A stretch of DNA of 41,994 nucleotides from UBA922 sp035438805 (GCA_035438805.1 DAORJA010000002.1:1-41994), one strand, 5' to 3'. Counted from the first letter of the stretch, positions 15,249-23,880 are shown. Notes: generated by a model from the sequence alone, not told the origin. Numbers and translations are program-made.

Positions 15249-16883
15249 ATGAAAGCATCTGATATTCTAGTCCGTGCGCTCGAAGGTGAAGGAGTTGAGT
15301 ACATTTTTGGTATTCCTGGAGAAGAAAATCTTGATTTTTTGGATTCACTCAGCCGTTCATCGATTAGACTCATTGTCACTCGTCATGAGCAAAGTGCTGG
15401 ATTTATGGCTGCTACATACGGTCGTTTGACCGGAAAAGTTGGGGTATGTCTTTCAACTCTGGGTCCTGGCGCAACCAATCTAGTCACTCCTGCAGCATTT
15501 GCAGGACTAGGTGCTATGCCTATGCTCATGATTACGGGTCAGAAACCAATAAAGAAAAGCAAACAAGGACATTTTCAGATTATTGATACCGTACAGATGA
15601 TGCGGCCGCTCACCAAATTTACCAAACAAATTGTGCATGCGCAGAGTATTCCTGGACTTGTTCATGAGGCAGTAAGAGTGGCGACTGAAGAACGCCCAGG
15701 AGCAGTACACCTGGAATTACCCGAAGATATTGCAGCGGAAGATGTGGAGAATCCAATGTTTTTTGAAAATACACAAGTGAGGCGTCCTGCTGCAGAAGAA
15801 AAAGCGATTGCTCGTGCAGTAGAAATGATCGAGCATTCAAAACAGCCGCTTATTCTAGTAGGCGCTGGTGCAAATCGAAAATTAGTGAGTAAATCACTAC
15901 TTCAATTTATTGAAAAAACAAAAATTCCTTTCTTCACTACACAAATGGGGAAAGGGGTGATTGATGAATCGCATCCACTCTATATTGGATGTGCCGCACT
16001 CTCAGCAAATGATTATTTACACTGCGCTGTTGAAAAAGCTGATTTGATTATCAATGTGGGGCATGATGTGGTAGAAAAGCCACCATTTTTCATGAAAGAA
16101 AGTCAAAAAGTAATTCATGTGAATTTTTGCGCTGCACATATTGATAGTGTGTATTTCCCACAATGGGAAGTAGTAGGGGATATTGGCAACGCGCTGTGGC
16201 AAATGACTGAGCGGATTACCCCACAAGACTGGGATAGTACGTACCCACTCAAAATCAAAGGGTACATGGAAGATAAATTGAATGAGCTGCTCCCATATTC
16301 GTTTCCAATGAAACCACAACATATTGTAAGAGATGTTCGTGAGCTTTTGCCACGCGATGGAATTGTTTCGCTCGATAATGGAATGTACAAGCTGTGGTTT
16401 GCGCGATATTTCAAGGCATATGAGAGAAATACGATATTGCTTGATAACGCGCTTGCAACCATGGGAGCTGGATTGCCAGGTGCGATTGCTGCAAAATTAG
16501 TATACCCAAAGAAAAAAGTAGTTGTGGTTGCAGGAGATGGAGGATTTATGATGAATTCTCAAGAGCTTGAAACAGCACTTCGGCTCAAACTTCACTTCAC
16601 CGTACTTCTCCTTAATGATAATGGGTATGGTATGATCAAATGGAAACAAGAAAGCATGAAATTGAGAGATTTTGGGCTTAATTTTGGTAATCCTGATTTT
16701 GTAAAATACGCAGAAAGCTATGGAGCAGTAGGACATCGGGTGACAAAGGAAAAAACATTGCGTGACATACTCAAATATACCCTCGATGCTCCAGGGATTC
16801 ATGTAGTTGAGATTCCAGTTGATTATTCGGAAAATTATCGAGTGTTTACCAAAGAATTGCATGACAAAGTGTGCCCTGTGTAG
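15249..16883 (+). CDS. Acetolactate synthase-like ThDP enzyme
   Basis: A 544-aa three-domain thiamine diphosphate enzyme. The N-terminal domain has FGIPGEENLDFLD and TRHEQSAGFMAA, with the Glu that activates ThDP. The C-terminal domain has the ThDP motif GDGGFMMN followed by LNDNGYGMIKW. Similarity in these blocks is to catabolic acetolactate synthases (AlsS type), which join two pyruvates to acetolactate; no IlvN-like regulatory subunit is nearby, which fits that type. Pyruvate oxidase or a decarboxylase of the same superfamily cannot be excluded. It is followed by a palindromic repeat and then an aldehyde dehydrogenase. Confidence 0.82.
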   Translation: MKASDILVRALEGEGVEYIFGIPGEENLDFLDSLSRSSIRLIVTRHEQSAGFMAATYGRLTGKVGVCLSTLGPGATNLVTPAAFAGLGAMPMLMITGQKPIKKSKQGHFQIIDTVQMMRPLTKFTKQIVHAQSIPGLVHEAVRVATEERPGAVHLELPEDIAAEDVENPMFFENTQVRRPAAEEKAIARAVEMIEHSKQPLILVGAGANRKLVSKSLLQFIEKTKIPFFTTQMGKGVIDESHPLYIGCAALSANDYLHCAVEKADLIINVGHDVVEKPPFFMKESQKVIHVNFCAAHIDSVYFPQWEVVGDIGNALWQMTERITPQDWDSTYPLKIKGYMEDKLNELLPYSFPMKPQHIVRDVRELLPRDGIVSLDNGMYKLWFARYFKAYERNTILLDNALATMGAGLPGAIAAKLVYPKKKVVVVAGDGGFMMNSQELETALRLKLHFTVLLLNDNGYGMIKWKQESMKLRDFGLNFGNPDFVKYAESYGAVGHRVTKEKTLRDILKYTLDAPGIHVVEIPVDYSENYRVFTKELHDKVCPV

Positions 16884-16890
16884 TATTCGT

Positions 16891-17011
16891 GTCATTCCGA
16901 GGGAGGAGTGCATCCGACGAGTCGAGGAATCCCTTGTGTAAGGTAAGACTAGCTTAATACAAGGGATTCCTCGACTCCACTACGCTATTGCTTCGTTCCG
17001 CTCGGAATGAC
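16891..17011. repeat. MITE-like palindromic repeat
   Basis: A 121-bp palindrome. The outer arms are GTCATTCCGAG (16891-16901) and CTCGGAATGAC (17001-17011); the inner arms are a perfect 19-bp pair, 16919-16937 and 16959-16977 (GAGTCGAGGAATCCC...). The stretches between are unpaired or partly paired. There is no coding capacity. Such GTCATTCCGAG-type palindromes are common dispersed elements in bacterial genomes. It fills nearly all of the space between the ThDP enzyme and the aldehyde dehydrogenase. Confidence 0.85.
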
Positions 17012-17025
17012 AAATACAAAATTCT

Positions 17026-18390
17026 ATGCCTATCATTTCTCACAATCCAGCAACAGGTGAGGATATACAAAAATTTCATGAACTGACGGATGAAGAGATA
17101 CAGGAAAAAATTGCAAAGGCACAATCGGCATTTAATGTATACAAAAAATTTTCTATAGAAAAAAGAAGTGAAATGTTGAAGAGTGTTGCTGCACATCTTC
17201 GGGAGAATAAAGTTGCGTATGGAACTCTAATTACTGAAGAAATTGGCAGGCCACTCGCTCCTTCAATTGCTGAGATTGAAAAATGCGCGCTAGCCTGTGA
17301 TTATTATGCTGAGCAGGGACCTGAAATGCTTAAGCCGGAGATGGTTGTGACTGAAGCAAGAGAAAGTTATGTGACGCTCGAACCACTGGGAATTGTATTT
17401 GCAGTGATGCCTTGGAATTTTCCATTCTGGCAAGTGCTTCGTTTTGCAGCTCCTGCGCTCATTGCAGGTAATGTTGGTCTATTGAAGCCTGCGTCAAATG
17501 TACCTCGCTGTGCTGAAGCTATTGAAAGTATATTCCTCAAATGTGGGTATGATGAAGGGATATTCCAGAATCTATTTGTAAGTGGAGGACGAACTGAAAT
17601 TATTATTCGTGACCCACGTGTGAAAGCTGTTACCCTCACTGGAAGTGAATGGGCTGGGAGAAAAGTTGCAGAAATCGCAGGAGATGAAATCAAACCATCA
17701 GTTCTAGAACTTGGTGGGAGCGATGCGTTTATTGTGCTTGCAAGTGCAGACATTGAAAAGGCTGCACGTGTGGGAGCTCAAGCTCGATTGCAAAATTGCG
17801 GACAGAGCTGTATCGCGGCAAAACGATTTATTATCGAAGAATCAGTGTACGATAAATTTTTAGAGTTATTTACGATTGAATTCAAAAACTTTGTACCAGA
17901 TGATCCAAAAAATCCTGATACCAAGATTGGTCCGGTTGCTACACAATCAGGATTAGAAGATGTAGAAAAGCAAGTCGTGTCTTCAATTGAAAAAGGAGCG
18001 AGTGTTGCAATTGGCGGAAAAAGAATTGAAAAGCCAGGTTATTTTTATAGCCCCACTATTTTGACGGGAGTAAAATCAGGCATGCCAGCGTACAATGAAG
18101 AAATTTTTGGACCAGTAGCTTCTGTGATCAAAGTAAGAGATGAAGCAGAGGCAATTACAGTCGCAAATGACTCTCCGTTTGGACTTGGAAGCTCTCTATG
18201 GTCAAATGATCGTGAACAAATTGAACGTATTATTCCGCAAATTGAGGCTGGCTGTGTATTCGTAAATTCAATGGTAAAGTCTGATCCGCGTCTTCCTTTT
18301 GGTGGAGTCAAAAAATCAGGATATGGACGTGAACTCTCATACTTCGGACTTCGAGAGTTTGTAAATGTAAAAACTGTTTCGATTGAATAA
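17026..18390 (+). CDS. NAD(P)-dependent aldehyde dehydrogenase (succinate-semialdehyde type)
   Basis: A 454-aa ALDH superfamily enzyme. It opens ISHNPATGE, typical of succinate-semialdehyde dehydrogenase relatives. The cofactor motif is PWNFPFWQ, followed by TLTGSEWAGRKVA; the general base is in LELGGSD, the catalytic Cys in NCGQSCIAAKRF, and the C-terminal EEIFGPV block is present. It oxidises an aldehyde to an acid while reducing NAD(P). The length is normal. No ribosome site is visible and the start lies 14 nt after the palindromic repeat. The physiological aldehyde is not evident. Confidence 0.88.
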   Translation: MPIISHNPATGEDIQKFHELTDEEIQEKIAKAQSAFNVYKKFSIEKRSEMLKSVAAHLRENKVAYGTLITEEIGRPLAPSIAEIEKCALACDYYAEQGPEMLKPEMVVTEARESYVTLEPLGIVFAVMPWNFPFWQVLRFAAPALIAGNVGLLKPASNVPRCAEAIESIFLKCGYDEGIFQNLFVSGGRTEIIIRDPRVKAVTLTGSEWAGRKVAEIAGDEIKPSVLELGGSDAFIVLASADIEKAARVGAQARLQNCGQSCIAAKRFIIEESVYDKFLELFTIEFKNFVPDDPKNPDTKIGPVATQSGLEDVEKQVVSSIEKGASVAIGGKRIEKPGYFYSPTILTGVKSGMPAYNEEIFGPVASVIKVRDEAEAITVANDSPFGLGSSLWSNDREQIERIIPQIEAGCVFVNSMVKSDPRLPFGGVKKSGYGRELSYFGLREFVNVKTVSIE

Positions 18391-18445
18391 TGAAATGTGG
18401 GACGTAGATATGATATACTGTTAATACAGTATTGTTTCTATTTGT

Positions 18446-20329
18446 ATGTCTGTCGACAAAAAAATTCTTGCACAAACCTTTGCACAATCGTGTCGTGCGT
18501 CAATTTTGGAAATGACTGCTCATGCGGGCAGTGGTCATCCAGGCGGATCACTCTCATCAATTGATTATCTTTCAGTACTCTATACTTCAATAATTTCACA
18601 AACTGGTGAACCAGTATTTATTTCAAATGGACATATTTCACCGGCAGTATATTCGGTATTAGCTGAAATGGGCTGGGTTTCAAAAAAAGAAATGATTGAG
18701 GGATTTAGAAAATGTGGTTCAAAATTTGAAGGGCATGTGACACGCCATGTGCCAGGTGTGTGGTATGGGACGGGACCTCTCGCAATCGGACTTTCAGTCG
18801 CGTGTGGGACTGCTCTTGGGTATAAAATAAAAAAACTCAAACAAAGAGTATACGCAGTGATTGGTGATGGGGAAGGAAATGAAGGGCAGATTTACGAAGC
18901 CATGAATTTTGCGCATAAATACAAACTAGACAACTTGATTGTTATGATGGATTATAATCATGTTCAGTTGTCAGACGCTACTGAGCGTATCATGCCATAT
19001 AATCCTGTAGAAATTTTTAAAGCTGGTGGATGGAATGTGCTTGAAATTGATGGACATAATTATGATGATATTTTTGAAGCATTAGAAATTGCCAAGAATC
19101 AAAATGGACATCCGACGTTTATTTGTGCAAGTACCATCATGGGCAAAGGAGTAGATTTTATGGAAGCTGACGGAGCTGACTATAAAGCTACGTGGCACGG
19201 GAAGGCTCCAAGCAAAGAACAAATAATTGAAGCTGTAGCAGCGCTTAGTATAAATCCAGACGAAGAAAAAATGCTAAAGAAATTTAGAAAAAGTATTCTT
19301 ATCAAGCCACCAGTGTGGAAAGATACAGAATTTGGAGCAGCTGTTAAAATAAAATCAGGAAAAGTAAAATTGTATGCAGTGGATACTCTTACTGATTGTC
19401 GAAGTGCATATGGTGTGGCTCTTGTTGATCTTGCAAAGTTGAATAAAAATATTGTGGCACTCACTGCAGATCTCGGAGGATCAGTAAAAACTGATGGAGT
19501 ACAAAAAACATATCCTAATCGTCATATTGAGTGTGGAGTTGCAGAGCAGCTCATGGTCTCAGCCTCAGCGGGGCTTGAAATAGCGGGCTTTGTGCCGTTC
19601 TGCTCTACATTTGGGGCATTTATGACAAGCCGTGCAAAAGATCAAGCTCGGGTAAATGATATTAATGAAACGAATGTAAAAATGGTTGCAACTCACTGTG
19701 GACTCTCTGTCGGAGAAGATGGGCCAACGCATCAGGCAATTGATGATTCTTCTTCAGTCGTAGGATTTTTCAATACTATGCAATTGGAACCTGCTGACCC
19801 GAATCATTGCGATAGGCTCGTTCGTTTCGCCGCAACACACCAAGGTAATGTGTATATGCGTATGGGAAGACATAAAATCCCAGTACTCACTACTGGATCA
19901 GGAAAACCTTTTTATAATGAAAAGTACGTGTATACCTATGGTAAGACTGATGTTTTACGCAAGGGTGATTCCCTGACGATTGTTGCAATGGGCGGAGTAG
20001 TAGTTGAAGCACTTCACGCATGGGAACAATTAAAGTCAGGCGGAGTTTCAGTAGAAGTGATTATTGCAAGTTCAATCAAAGCTTTTGATGAAACGGTGTT
20101 TGAATCAATCAAAAAAACTGGCATGGTAATAACGGTTGAAGATCATAATCCATATGCAGGGCTCGGTGGAATGCTTGCACGAGAATGTGCTAGTCGAGGA
20201 ATAGTGTATCAAAAGTATGAAATGCTTGGTGTGAGAGAATACCAGTTATCAGGTACTGCAGAAGAGCTTTATCATGCAGCCGGAATTGATACTGGAGCTA
20301 TTGTGGCAAAAGTAAAGGCTATGCTATAA
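18446..20329 (+). CDS. tkt: Transketolase
   Basis: A 627-aa full-length transketolase with all three domains on one chain. It has AHAGSGHPGGSLS near the N-terminus (phosphate-binding His), the ThDP motif GDGEGNEGQIYEAMN then MMDYN, and in the pyrimidine domain CGVAEQLMVSASAGLE with the activating Glu. The enzyme moves C2 units between sugar phosphates in the non-oxidative pentose phosphate pathway. The length is slightly under the 650-680 aa enterobacterial form. It follows the aldehyde dehydrogenase in the same direction, with TATACT at about 18414-18419 in the gap. Confidence 0.93.
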   Translation: MSVDKKILAQTFAQSCRASILEMTAHAGSGHPGGSLSSIDYLSVLYTSIISQTGEPVFISNGHISPAVYSVLAEMGWVSKKEMIEGFRKCGSKFEGHVTRHVPGVWYGTGPLAIGLSVACGTALGYKIKKLKQRVYAVIGDGEGNEGQIYEAMNFAHKYKLDNLIVMMDYNHVQLSDATERIMPYNPVEIFKAGGWNVLEIDGHNYDDIFEALEIAKNQNGHPTFICASTIMGKGVDFMEADGADYKATWHGKAPSKEQIIEAVAALSINPDEEKMLKKFRKSILIKPPVWKDTEFGAAVKIKSGKVKLYAVDTLTDCRSAYGVALVDLAKLNKNIVALTADLGGSVKTDGVQKTYPNRHIECGVAEQLMVSASAGLEIAGFVPFCSTFGAFMTSRAKDQARVNDINETNVKMVATHCGLSVGEDGPTHQAIDDSSSVVGFFNTMQLEPADPNHCDRLVRFAATHQGNVYMRMGRHKIPVLTTGSGKPFYNEKYVYTYGKTDVLRKGDSLTIVAMGGVVVEALHAWEQLKSGGVSVEVIIASSIKAFDETVFESIKKTGMVITVEDHNPYAGLGGMLARECASRGIVYQKYEMLGVREYQLSGTAEELYHAAGIDTGAIVAKVKAML

Positions 20330-20353
20330 TCAACTGCGGTGTAATTAATCATT

Positions 20354-20929
20354 TTGTATATACCTAACATAGTGATTACAATTCCCACGTTAAACGAATG
20401 GAAAGAGGTCAGAGCTCTAAGGCTTCAAGCTCTCAAAAATGAACCTCATGCATTTAAGAATGGTTATCACGAAGAAATACAATTGACTGAGAATGAATGG
20501 AAAAAGAAAATTTATAATTCATCCCGAAATAATCGGGATGAATTTTTTATTATAGCAAAAGTAGATAATCGAATTGTAGGAATGGTGGGTGCTGACTTGA
20601 GAGACGAGAAGACATGGTGTCTTAAATCAGTGTTTGTTGCATACGAGTATAGGGGACAGGGGATTGGAACACGACTTCTTGAGGAAGTAATAGAAAAGCT
20701 TGAAAGAAATTATCATGCACGCATGATCGAGCTCACGGTAAACATACTGCAAATAGCGGCAATTCGAGTGTATACTAAGTGTGGATTTGTGGTGAGGGAG
20801 ATTATGGAAAATCAAGAATCAGGCGATGGAAAAAAATATACTAAGTTTAATATGTATCGGAATTTTTGTCCGATTACCATGCAGGGACATGTAAATGATT
20901 TTGAAAAAACATTGCTTATCCACAGATAA
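20354..20929 (+). CDS. GNAT-family N-acetyltransferase
   Basis: A 191-aa protein with the GNAT fold: the beta4 strand KSVFVAYEYRGQGIGTRLLEE carries the acetyl-CoA pyrophosphate loop (RGQGIG), followed by helix and strand ending RVYTKCGFVVRE. The acceptor is unknown; relatives modify small molecules or protein N-termini. The start is uncertain: TTG 20354 is the first possible codon, and no ATG occurs before the core fold. A perfect terminator-like hairpin lies within the coding region (20516-20548). The gene follows transketolase by 24 nt. Confidence 0.8.
   Translation: MYIPNIVITIPTLNEWKEVRALRLQALKNEPHAFKNGYHEEIQLTENEWKKKIYNSSRNNRDEFFIIAKVDNRIVGMVGADLRDEKTWCLKSVFVAYEYRGQGIGTRLLEEVIEKLERNYHARMIELTVNILQIAAIRVYTKCGFVVREIMENQESGDGKKYTKFNMYRNFCPITMQGHVNDFEKTLLIHR
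20516..20548 (+). repeat. Terminator-like hairpin inside the GNAT gene
   Basis: AATTCATCCCGA (20516-20527) and TCGGGATGAATT (20533-20544) form a perfect 12-bp stem with a 5-nt loop, followed by a T run to 20548. It encodes the residues NSSRNNRDEFF in frame. Confidence 0.7.
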
Positions 20930-20941
20930 TATATAATTTAT

Positions 20942-20969
20942 TTGACGTGAAATCCTGCCATGGTATATT
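20942..20969 (+). promoter_or_regulatory. Promoter of the candidate structured RNA
   Basis: TTGACG (20942-20947), a 16-bp spacer, TATATT (20964-20969). No ORF with a ribosome site follows within 400 nt. Confidence 0.6.
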
Positions 20970-20975
20970 AAACAT

Positions 20976-21420
20976 AGATTAAAATACAAAACAGTTTCAC
21001 CCCAGCATCTATTCTGTAGAACTTGTAGTATAGATGGTGCTGTGAATGTTTAGGGGGCAAAACAATCGCTCGCACCGACATGTGCCATTTCCCGTTCCCG
21101 TTTCCTTTTCGCTCCTTCCGTGCCCCTGGCTATCTTTCCCTCAACCTGGCCTGTTGTAGGCCCTCAACTGTTGCGACTCTCGTCGTCTTAGTCCTTCGAG
21201 GCCCTTCTGGCCTCGCTCTGAGAAACGCACCGCCTATCGTGCACAAAAGCGGTGTGAGCGCAGTCAGTTCACGTAGTCGAGAGACAAGAAGAAAAGGGGT
21301 CCATGACCCCATCCTAGCCAGCAGACCTTCGGGTCGACCAAGTTCCTTCGTCCCATGAGGGGCGGCAATCACACGTACCAACGTGTGTGCGCCGCCCCTC
21401 CGTACACCTTTGTTTTCTTA
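20976..21420 (+). ncRNA. Candidate structured non-coding RNA, about 440 nt
   Basis: A GC-rich, hairpin-dense stretch bounded by a promoter and a strong terminator. Local hairpins read directly: GGCCT-GTTGT-AGGCC (about 21149-21163), GAGGCC-CTTCT-GGCCTC (about 21199-21215), CACCGC/GCGGTG (about 21228-21255), GGGGTC-CAT-GACCCC (about 21297-21311), and GACC-TTCG-GGTC with a UUCG tetraloop (about 21324-21335). Weak frames exist on both strands but none has a ribosome site or a plausible protein composition. I looked for RNase P, tmRNA and SRP signatures and saw none. Class unknown; an unusual mRNA cannot be ruled out. Confidence 0.5.
21357..21416 (+). terminator. Two-tier terminator hairpin
   Basis: Outer arms GAGGGGCGGC (21357-21366) and GCCGCCCCTC (21391-21400), inner arms CACACGT (21370-21376) and ACGTGTG (21381-21387), followed by CCTTTGTTTTCTT. 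Very stable. Confidence 0.75.
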
Positions 21421-21444
21421 ATTGTTAAGGAGGCAAAAGCAACA

Positions 21445-21475
21445 CAAAATAACCGACTATAAATCGGTTATTTTG
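21445..21475. terminator. Terminator of the YibE/F gene
   Basis: CAAAATAACCGA (21445-21456) and TCGGTTATTTTG (21464-21475), perfect 12-bp arms at the end of the minus-strand gene. Confidence 0.82.
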
Positions 21476-21483
21476 TTTGTAGG

Positions 21484-22719
21484 TTAGTGGGTATGTGAAT
21501 GATGATGTACTTCTTTAAGAGAATTTTCAGGTTTGATTTTACTATAATATTTTGCAGCAATGAGTGTGGTGAATGGAACTGCAATAATCAAGGTGATACT
21601 TCCGATAATCATTCGTATGACTTCTTCCATAATAATCTCGCTATTTAGCGTTACCCAGGCTGGTCGCTCATAAATTTTGAAGAGTAGAATAAGTGGAAGA
21701 GATGCTCCGGTGTATGCAAGGACGAGCGTATTTACGAGAGATAAAATATGTTCACGACCGACTAATGATGCGCGGCCATACAATTCTCGCGCAGATAATT
21801 CAGGATTAGCATAATAAATTTGTTCAACAACAGCTGCTTGTGCTGTAGTAATATCATCAAGTATTCCCAAGACTCCAATGATAATACCGCCGAGCAATAA
21901 TCCGCGAAGATTGATCATGACACCTGGAGCAAACTGGAGATAAAAGGCTTCTTCACTACCCATGCCAAATAGATGGGTAAATATTACAAAAAAATACGAG
22001 AGTACAAGGGCTACACTAATAGAGATAATAGTTCCGACAAGCGCGATTGAGGTGCGCGCATGAAATCCATGCGCGATGTACAGTGAAGTGGCTGCAATAA
22101 TACTGGTACCAATTAGGCTCACCAGCAAGGGATTTGCCCCATGTATGATCTGGGGAACAATGTACCATGCAATGACTCCAAAGCTCACGAGAAGGCCTGC
22201 AAATGCTCTAAATCCATGAAATTTGGTAAGTATGAGGGTAATGAGCACAAATATAGACAAAACGATCCATAGAGCATCCAGGCGGTACATATCGCTAATA
22301 TAGTACTGGGTCTCTCCAGCAATAACGCTTTTTCCGACTACCAATGAATCTCCAATTTTTAATTGCCTATTTTCTCGATCTTTAAGAACTTCATTGGTGA
22401 CCATGACTATACTACCATCTTCAAATCCGGAAGTGATTAATACTTCTATTTCTTGGATCAATATTTTCTCTCCTTCACCGTAACCCTCAGCTTCTCTTTC
22501 ACTAATAATGTGATTAACTTTTCCTCGGTAGAAAACATCGCTTACTTCTGTAGGTTCTTCAGGGTTTGTGTTAGTAGTTTCAGGGAATGTAAACGAGGGG
22601 TCATTTTGAATTGATTCACTCACCGATCCAGCCATGGGCTCTGCCGAAGCGACATAGGGAAATGTGAAAGTATTCAAAAAAAAGATAAATAGAAAAAAAG
22701 GAAATAAAATTTTTTTCAT
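21484..22719 (-). CDS. YibE/F-like membrane protein
   Basis: A 411-aa protein with an N-terminal signal peptide or anchor, an outside domain of about 130 residues, and then seven or eight membrane segments. The membrane part has GTSIIAATSLYIAHGF, LLLGGIIIGVLGILDDITTAQAA and LVNTLVLAYTGASLP, the conserved blocks of the YibE/F family, whose function is uncertain (proposed permease-like). The C-terminus ends in a His-rich tail (EVHHHSHTH), which may bind metal. TATAAT lies 5 nt before the ATG, so the mRNA is probably leaderless. Confidence 0.85.
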   Translation of the reverse strand: MKKILFPFFLFIFFLNTFTFPYVASAEPMAGSVSESIQNDPSFTFPETTNTNPEEPTEVSDVFYRGKVNHIISEREAEGYGEGEKILIQEIEVLITSGFEDGSIVMVTNEVLKDRENRQLKIGDSLVVGKSVIAGETQYYISDMYRLDALWIVLSIFVLITLILTKFHGFRAFAGLLVSFGVIAWYIVPQIIHGANPLLVSLIGTSIIAATSLYIAHGFHARTSIALVGTIISISVALVLSYFFVIFTHLFGMGSEEAFYLQFAPGVMINLRGLLLGGIIIGVLGILDDITTAQAAVVEQIYYANPELSARELYGRASLVGREHILSLVNTLVLAYTGASLPLILLFKIYERPAWVTLNSEIIMEEVIRMIIGSITLIIAVPFTTLIAAKYYSKIKPENSLKEVHHHSHTH

Positions 22720-22767
22720 AATTGATTATACGTTTATCACTATAGTGTATTACAAATTCAAAAAAAA

Positions 22768-22795
22768 GAAAACCGATTTTTAGTCGGTTTTCTTT
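22768..22795 (-). terminator. Terminator of the lipoprotein gene
   Basis: GAAAACCGA (22768-22776) and TCGGTTTTC (22784-22792); on the minus strand it is followed by a long T run before the YibE/F promoter. Confidence 0.78.
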
Positions 22796-22809
22796 GTTCA
22801 GGAGATCGT

Positions 22810-23460
22810 TTATTCTGCTGCTTTTACAGAATCGCACATACTCTTGTAATCTGGACCATCATTTTCAAAATTTGATTCAGATCCAATTCCATGACATGCA
22901 ATGAATTTTCCGTTAACTTCTTTTATCTGCACCCATGCTTTACGATTCACCTGCGTAGCCCAGCTTGGATCAGGCCCTACGGTAAAGATTGCTTCACCAT
23001 TCTGAGAGCTATCTTTGACTACTCCTGGATAGGTAGCTTCAAGATACTTCTGCTCATGTGCGAGTGCTGCATCAATGCTTGAAACTCCAGGTACAACGCG
23101 AAGTGCAAAAGCATTAGAACTAAAGTCGTAGATATAAAATTTGCCACTTCCATCTAAAGTACATTTCCATGTTTTGTCTGGAGGACAGGTTACTTGAACA
23201 CCAATTTCGTTGTCTACAAGTGTATTGCGGTGTGTATTTCCAGCTTCAGTGTTAGGAACATCTTTTGTTTGTGCTCCAGTAGATTGTCCGACACTGTAGT
23301 CTGTTGTTGGCTGTGTTCCTACATCTTCTGTAGTATTTGCCTGAGTACCCGTATTTACAGAGGTATCTGTCTTAGGGGTGGTCGAGGTGGATGAACATCC
23401 AGCACCAACGAGAACGAGTGCAAGGGCACCCACGAGAAGTGAACTACTCTTTTTACGCAT
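22810..23460 (-). CDS. Putative lipoprotein, 216 aa
   Basis: The signal peptide ends in lipobox VGAGC (Cys about residue 22), close to that of the cupredoxin lipoprotein. A Thr/Asn/Gln-rich linker to about residue 80 is followed by a compact domain of 130 residues with four cysteines (VTCPPDKTWKC, FIACHG, KSMCDS) that could form two disulfides. No family is recognised; the domain has an alternating strand/helix pattern. It is monocistronic with its own terminator. A surface-exposed binding protein is a guess only. Confidence 0.7.
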   Translation of the reverse strand: MRKKSSSLLVGALALVLVGAGCSSTSTTPKTDTSVNTGTQANTTEDVGTQPTTDYSVGQSTGAQTKDVPNTEAGNTHRNTLVDNEIGVQVTCPPDKTWKCTLDGSGKFYIYDFSSNAFALRVVPGVSSIDAALAHEQKYLEATYPGVVKDSSQNGEAIFTVGPDPSWATQVNRKAWVQIKEVNGKFIACHGIGSESNFENDGPDYKSMCDSVKAAE

Positions 23461-23585
23461 AGAGCAAATTAGTTACTATTACTAAATTAAATATATATTC
23501 TAGAGTATACGAGTCGCAAGAAATAAGCAATCAAATATGTGGATAGAGTGTGTAAACCTACACATTCCACACAATCGACTATTGG

Positions 23586-23700
23586 TTAATTTCGAAAAAC
23601 TCTCAGATTTAGTGCTAAATCTTGCAGACCTAAAAAGCAAAACGACCACCATTTCTGGTAGTCGTCCATCTTTGCTCCGTTGACTATGTCTTTACCGAGC
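23586..23700 (-). ncRNA. Possible small RNA or 27-codon ORF
   Basis: On the minus strand, TTGTTT-17 bp-TAAATA (about 23735-23707) leads to a short unit. A hairpin at 23642-23664 (CGACTACCA-GAAA-TGGTGGTCG) followed by GTTTTGCTTTTT looks like a Rho-independent terminator. A 27-aa frame (23669-23586, MDDYQKWWSF...) with GGAG upstream overlaps it, and a second hairpin, AGATTTAG/CTAAATCT (23608-23625), follows. TTTACCGA occurs twice on the plus strand (23691-23698, 23710-23717), flanking the promoter. Coding and RNA readings compete; support is modest. Confidence 0.3.
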
Positions 23701-23734
23701 TTTTATATATTTACCGAACTGTGACTATATAAAC

Positions 23735-23763
23735 AAAAACAGCCTAGTGATTAAGCTGTTTTT
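23735..23763. terminator. Bidirectional terminator hairpin
   Basis: AAAAACAGC (23735-23743) and GCTGTTTTT (23755-23763). On the minus strand it stands behind the GC-rich ORFan and its first hairpin. Confidence 0.7.
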
Positions 23764-23769
23764 GAGAGT

Positions 23770-23800
23770 GGCCGACCGTTATTCGCGCTATCGGTCGGCC
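23770..23800 (-). terminator. GC hairpin after the 162-aa ORFan
   Basis: GGCCGACCG (23770-23778) and CGGTCGGCC (23792-23800), perfect 9-bp arms. It has no T-tract of its own; the next hairpin supplies one. Confidence 0.55.
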
Positions 23801-23880
23801 GAGCACTAGACTTTCGCTTCCTCGTCATTGTGTGACAGGGATACAACGTAGGACTAATGCTTCATGCCACTCGGATCAAC

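Noticed and set aside
21080..21381. 92-codon plus-strand and 83-codon minus-strand frames
   Set aside because: No ribosome site, proline/serine or arginine-rich composition as expected from GC-rich structured sequence, and hairpins throughout; an RNA is more likely.
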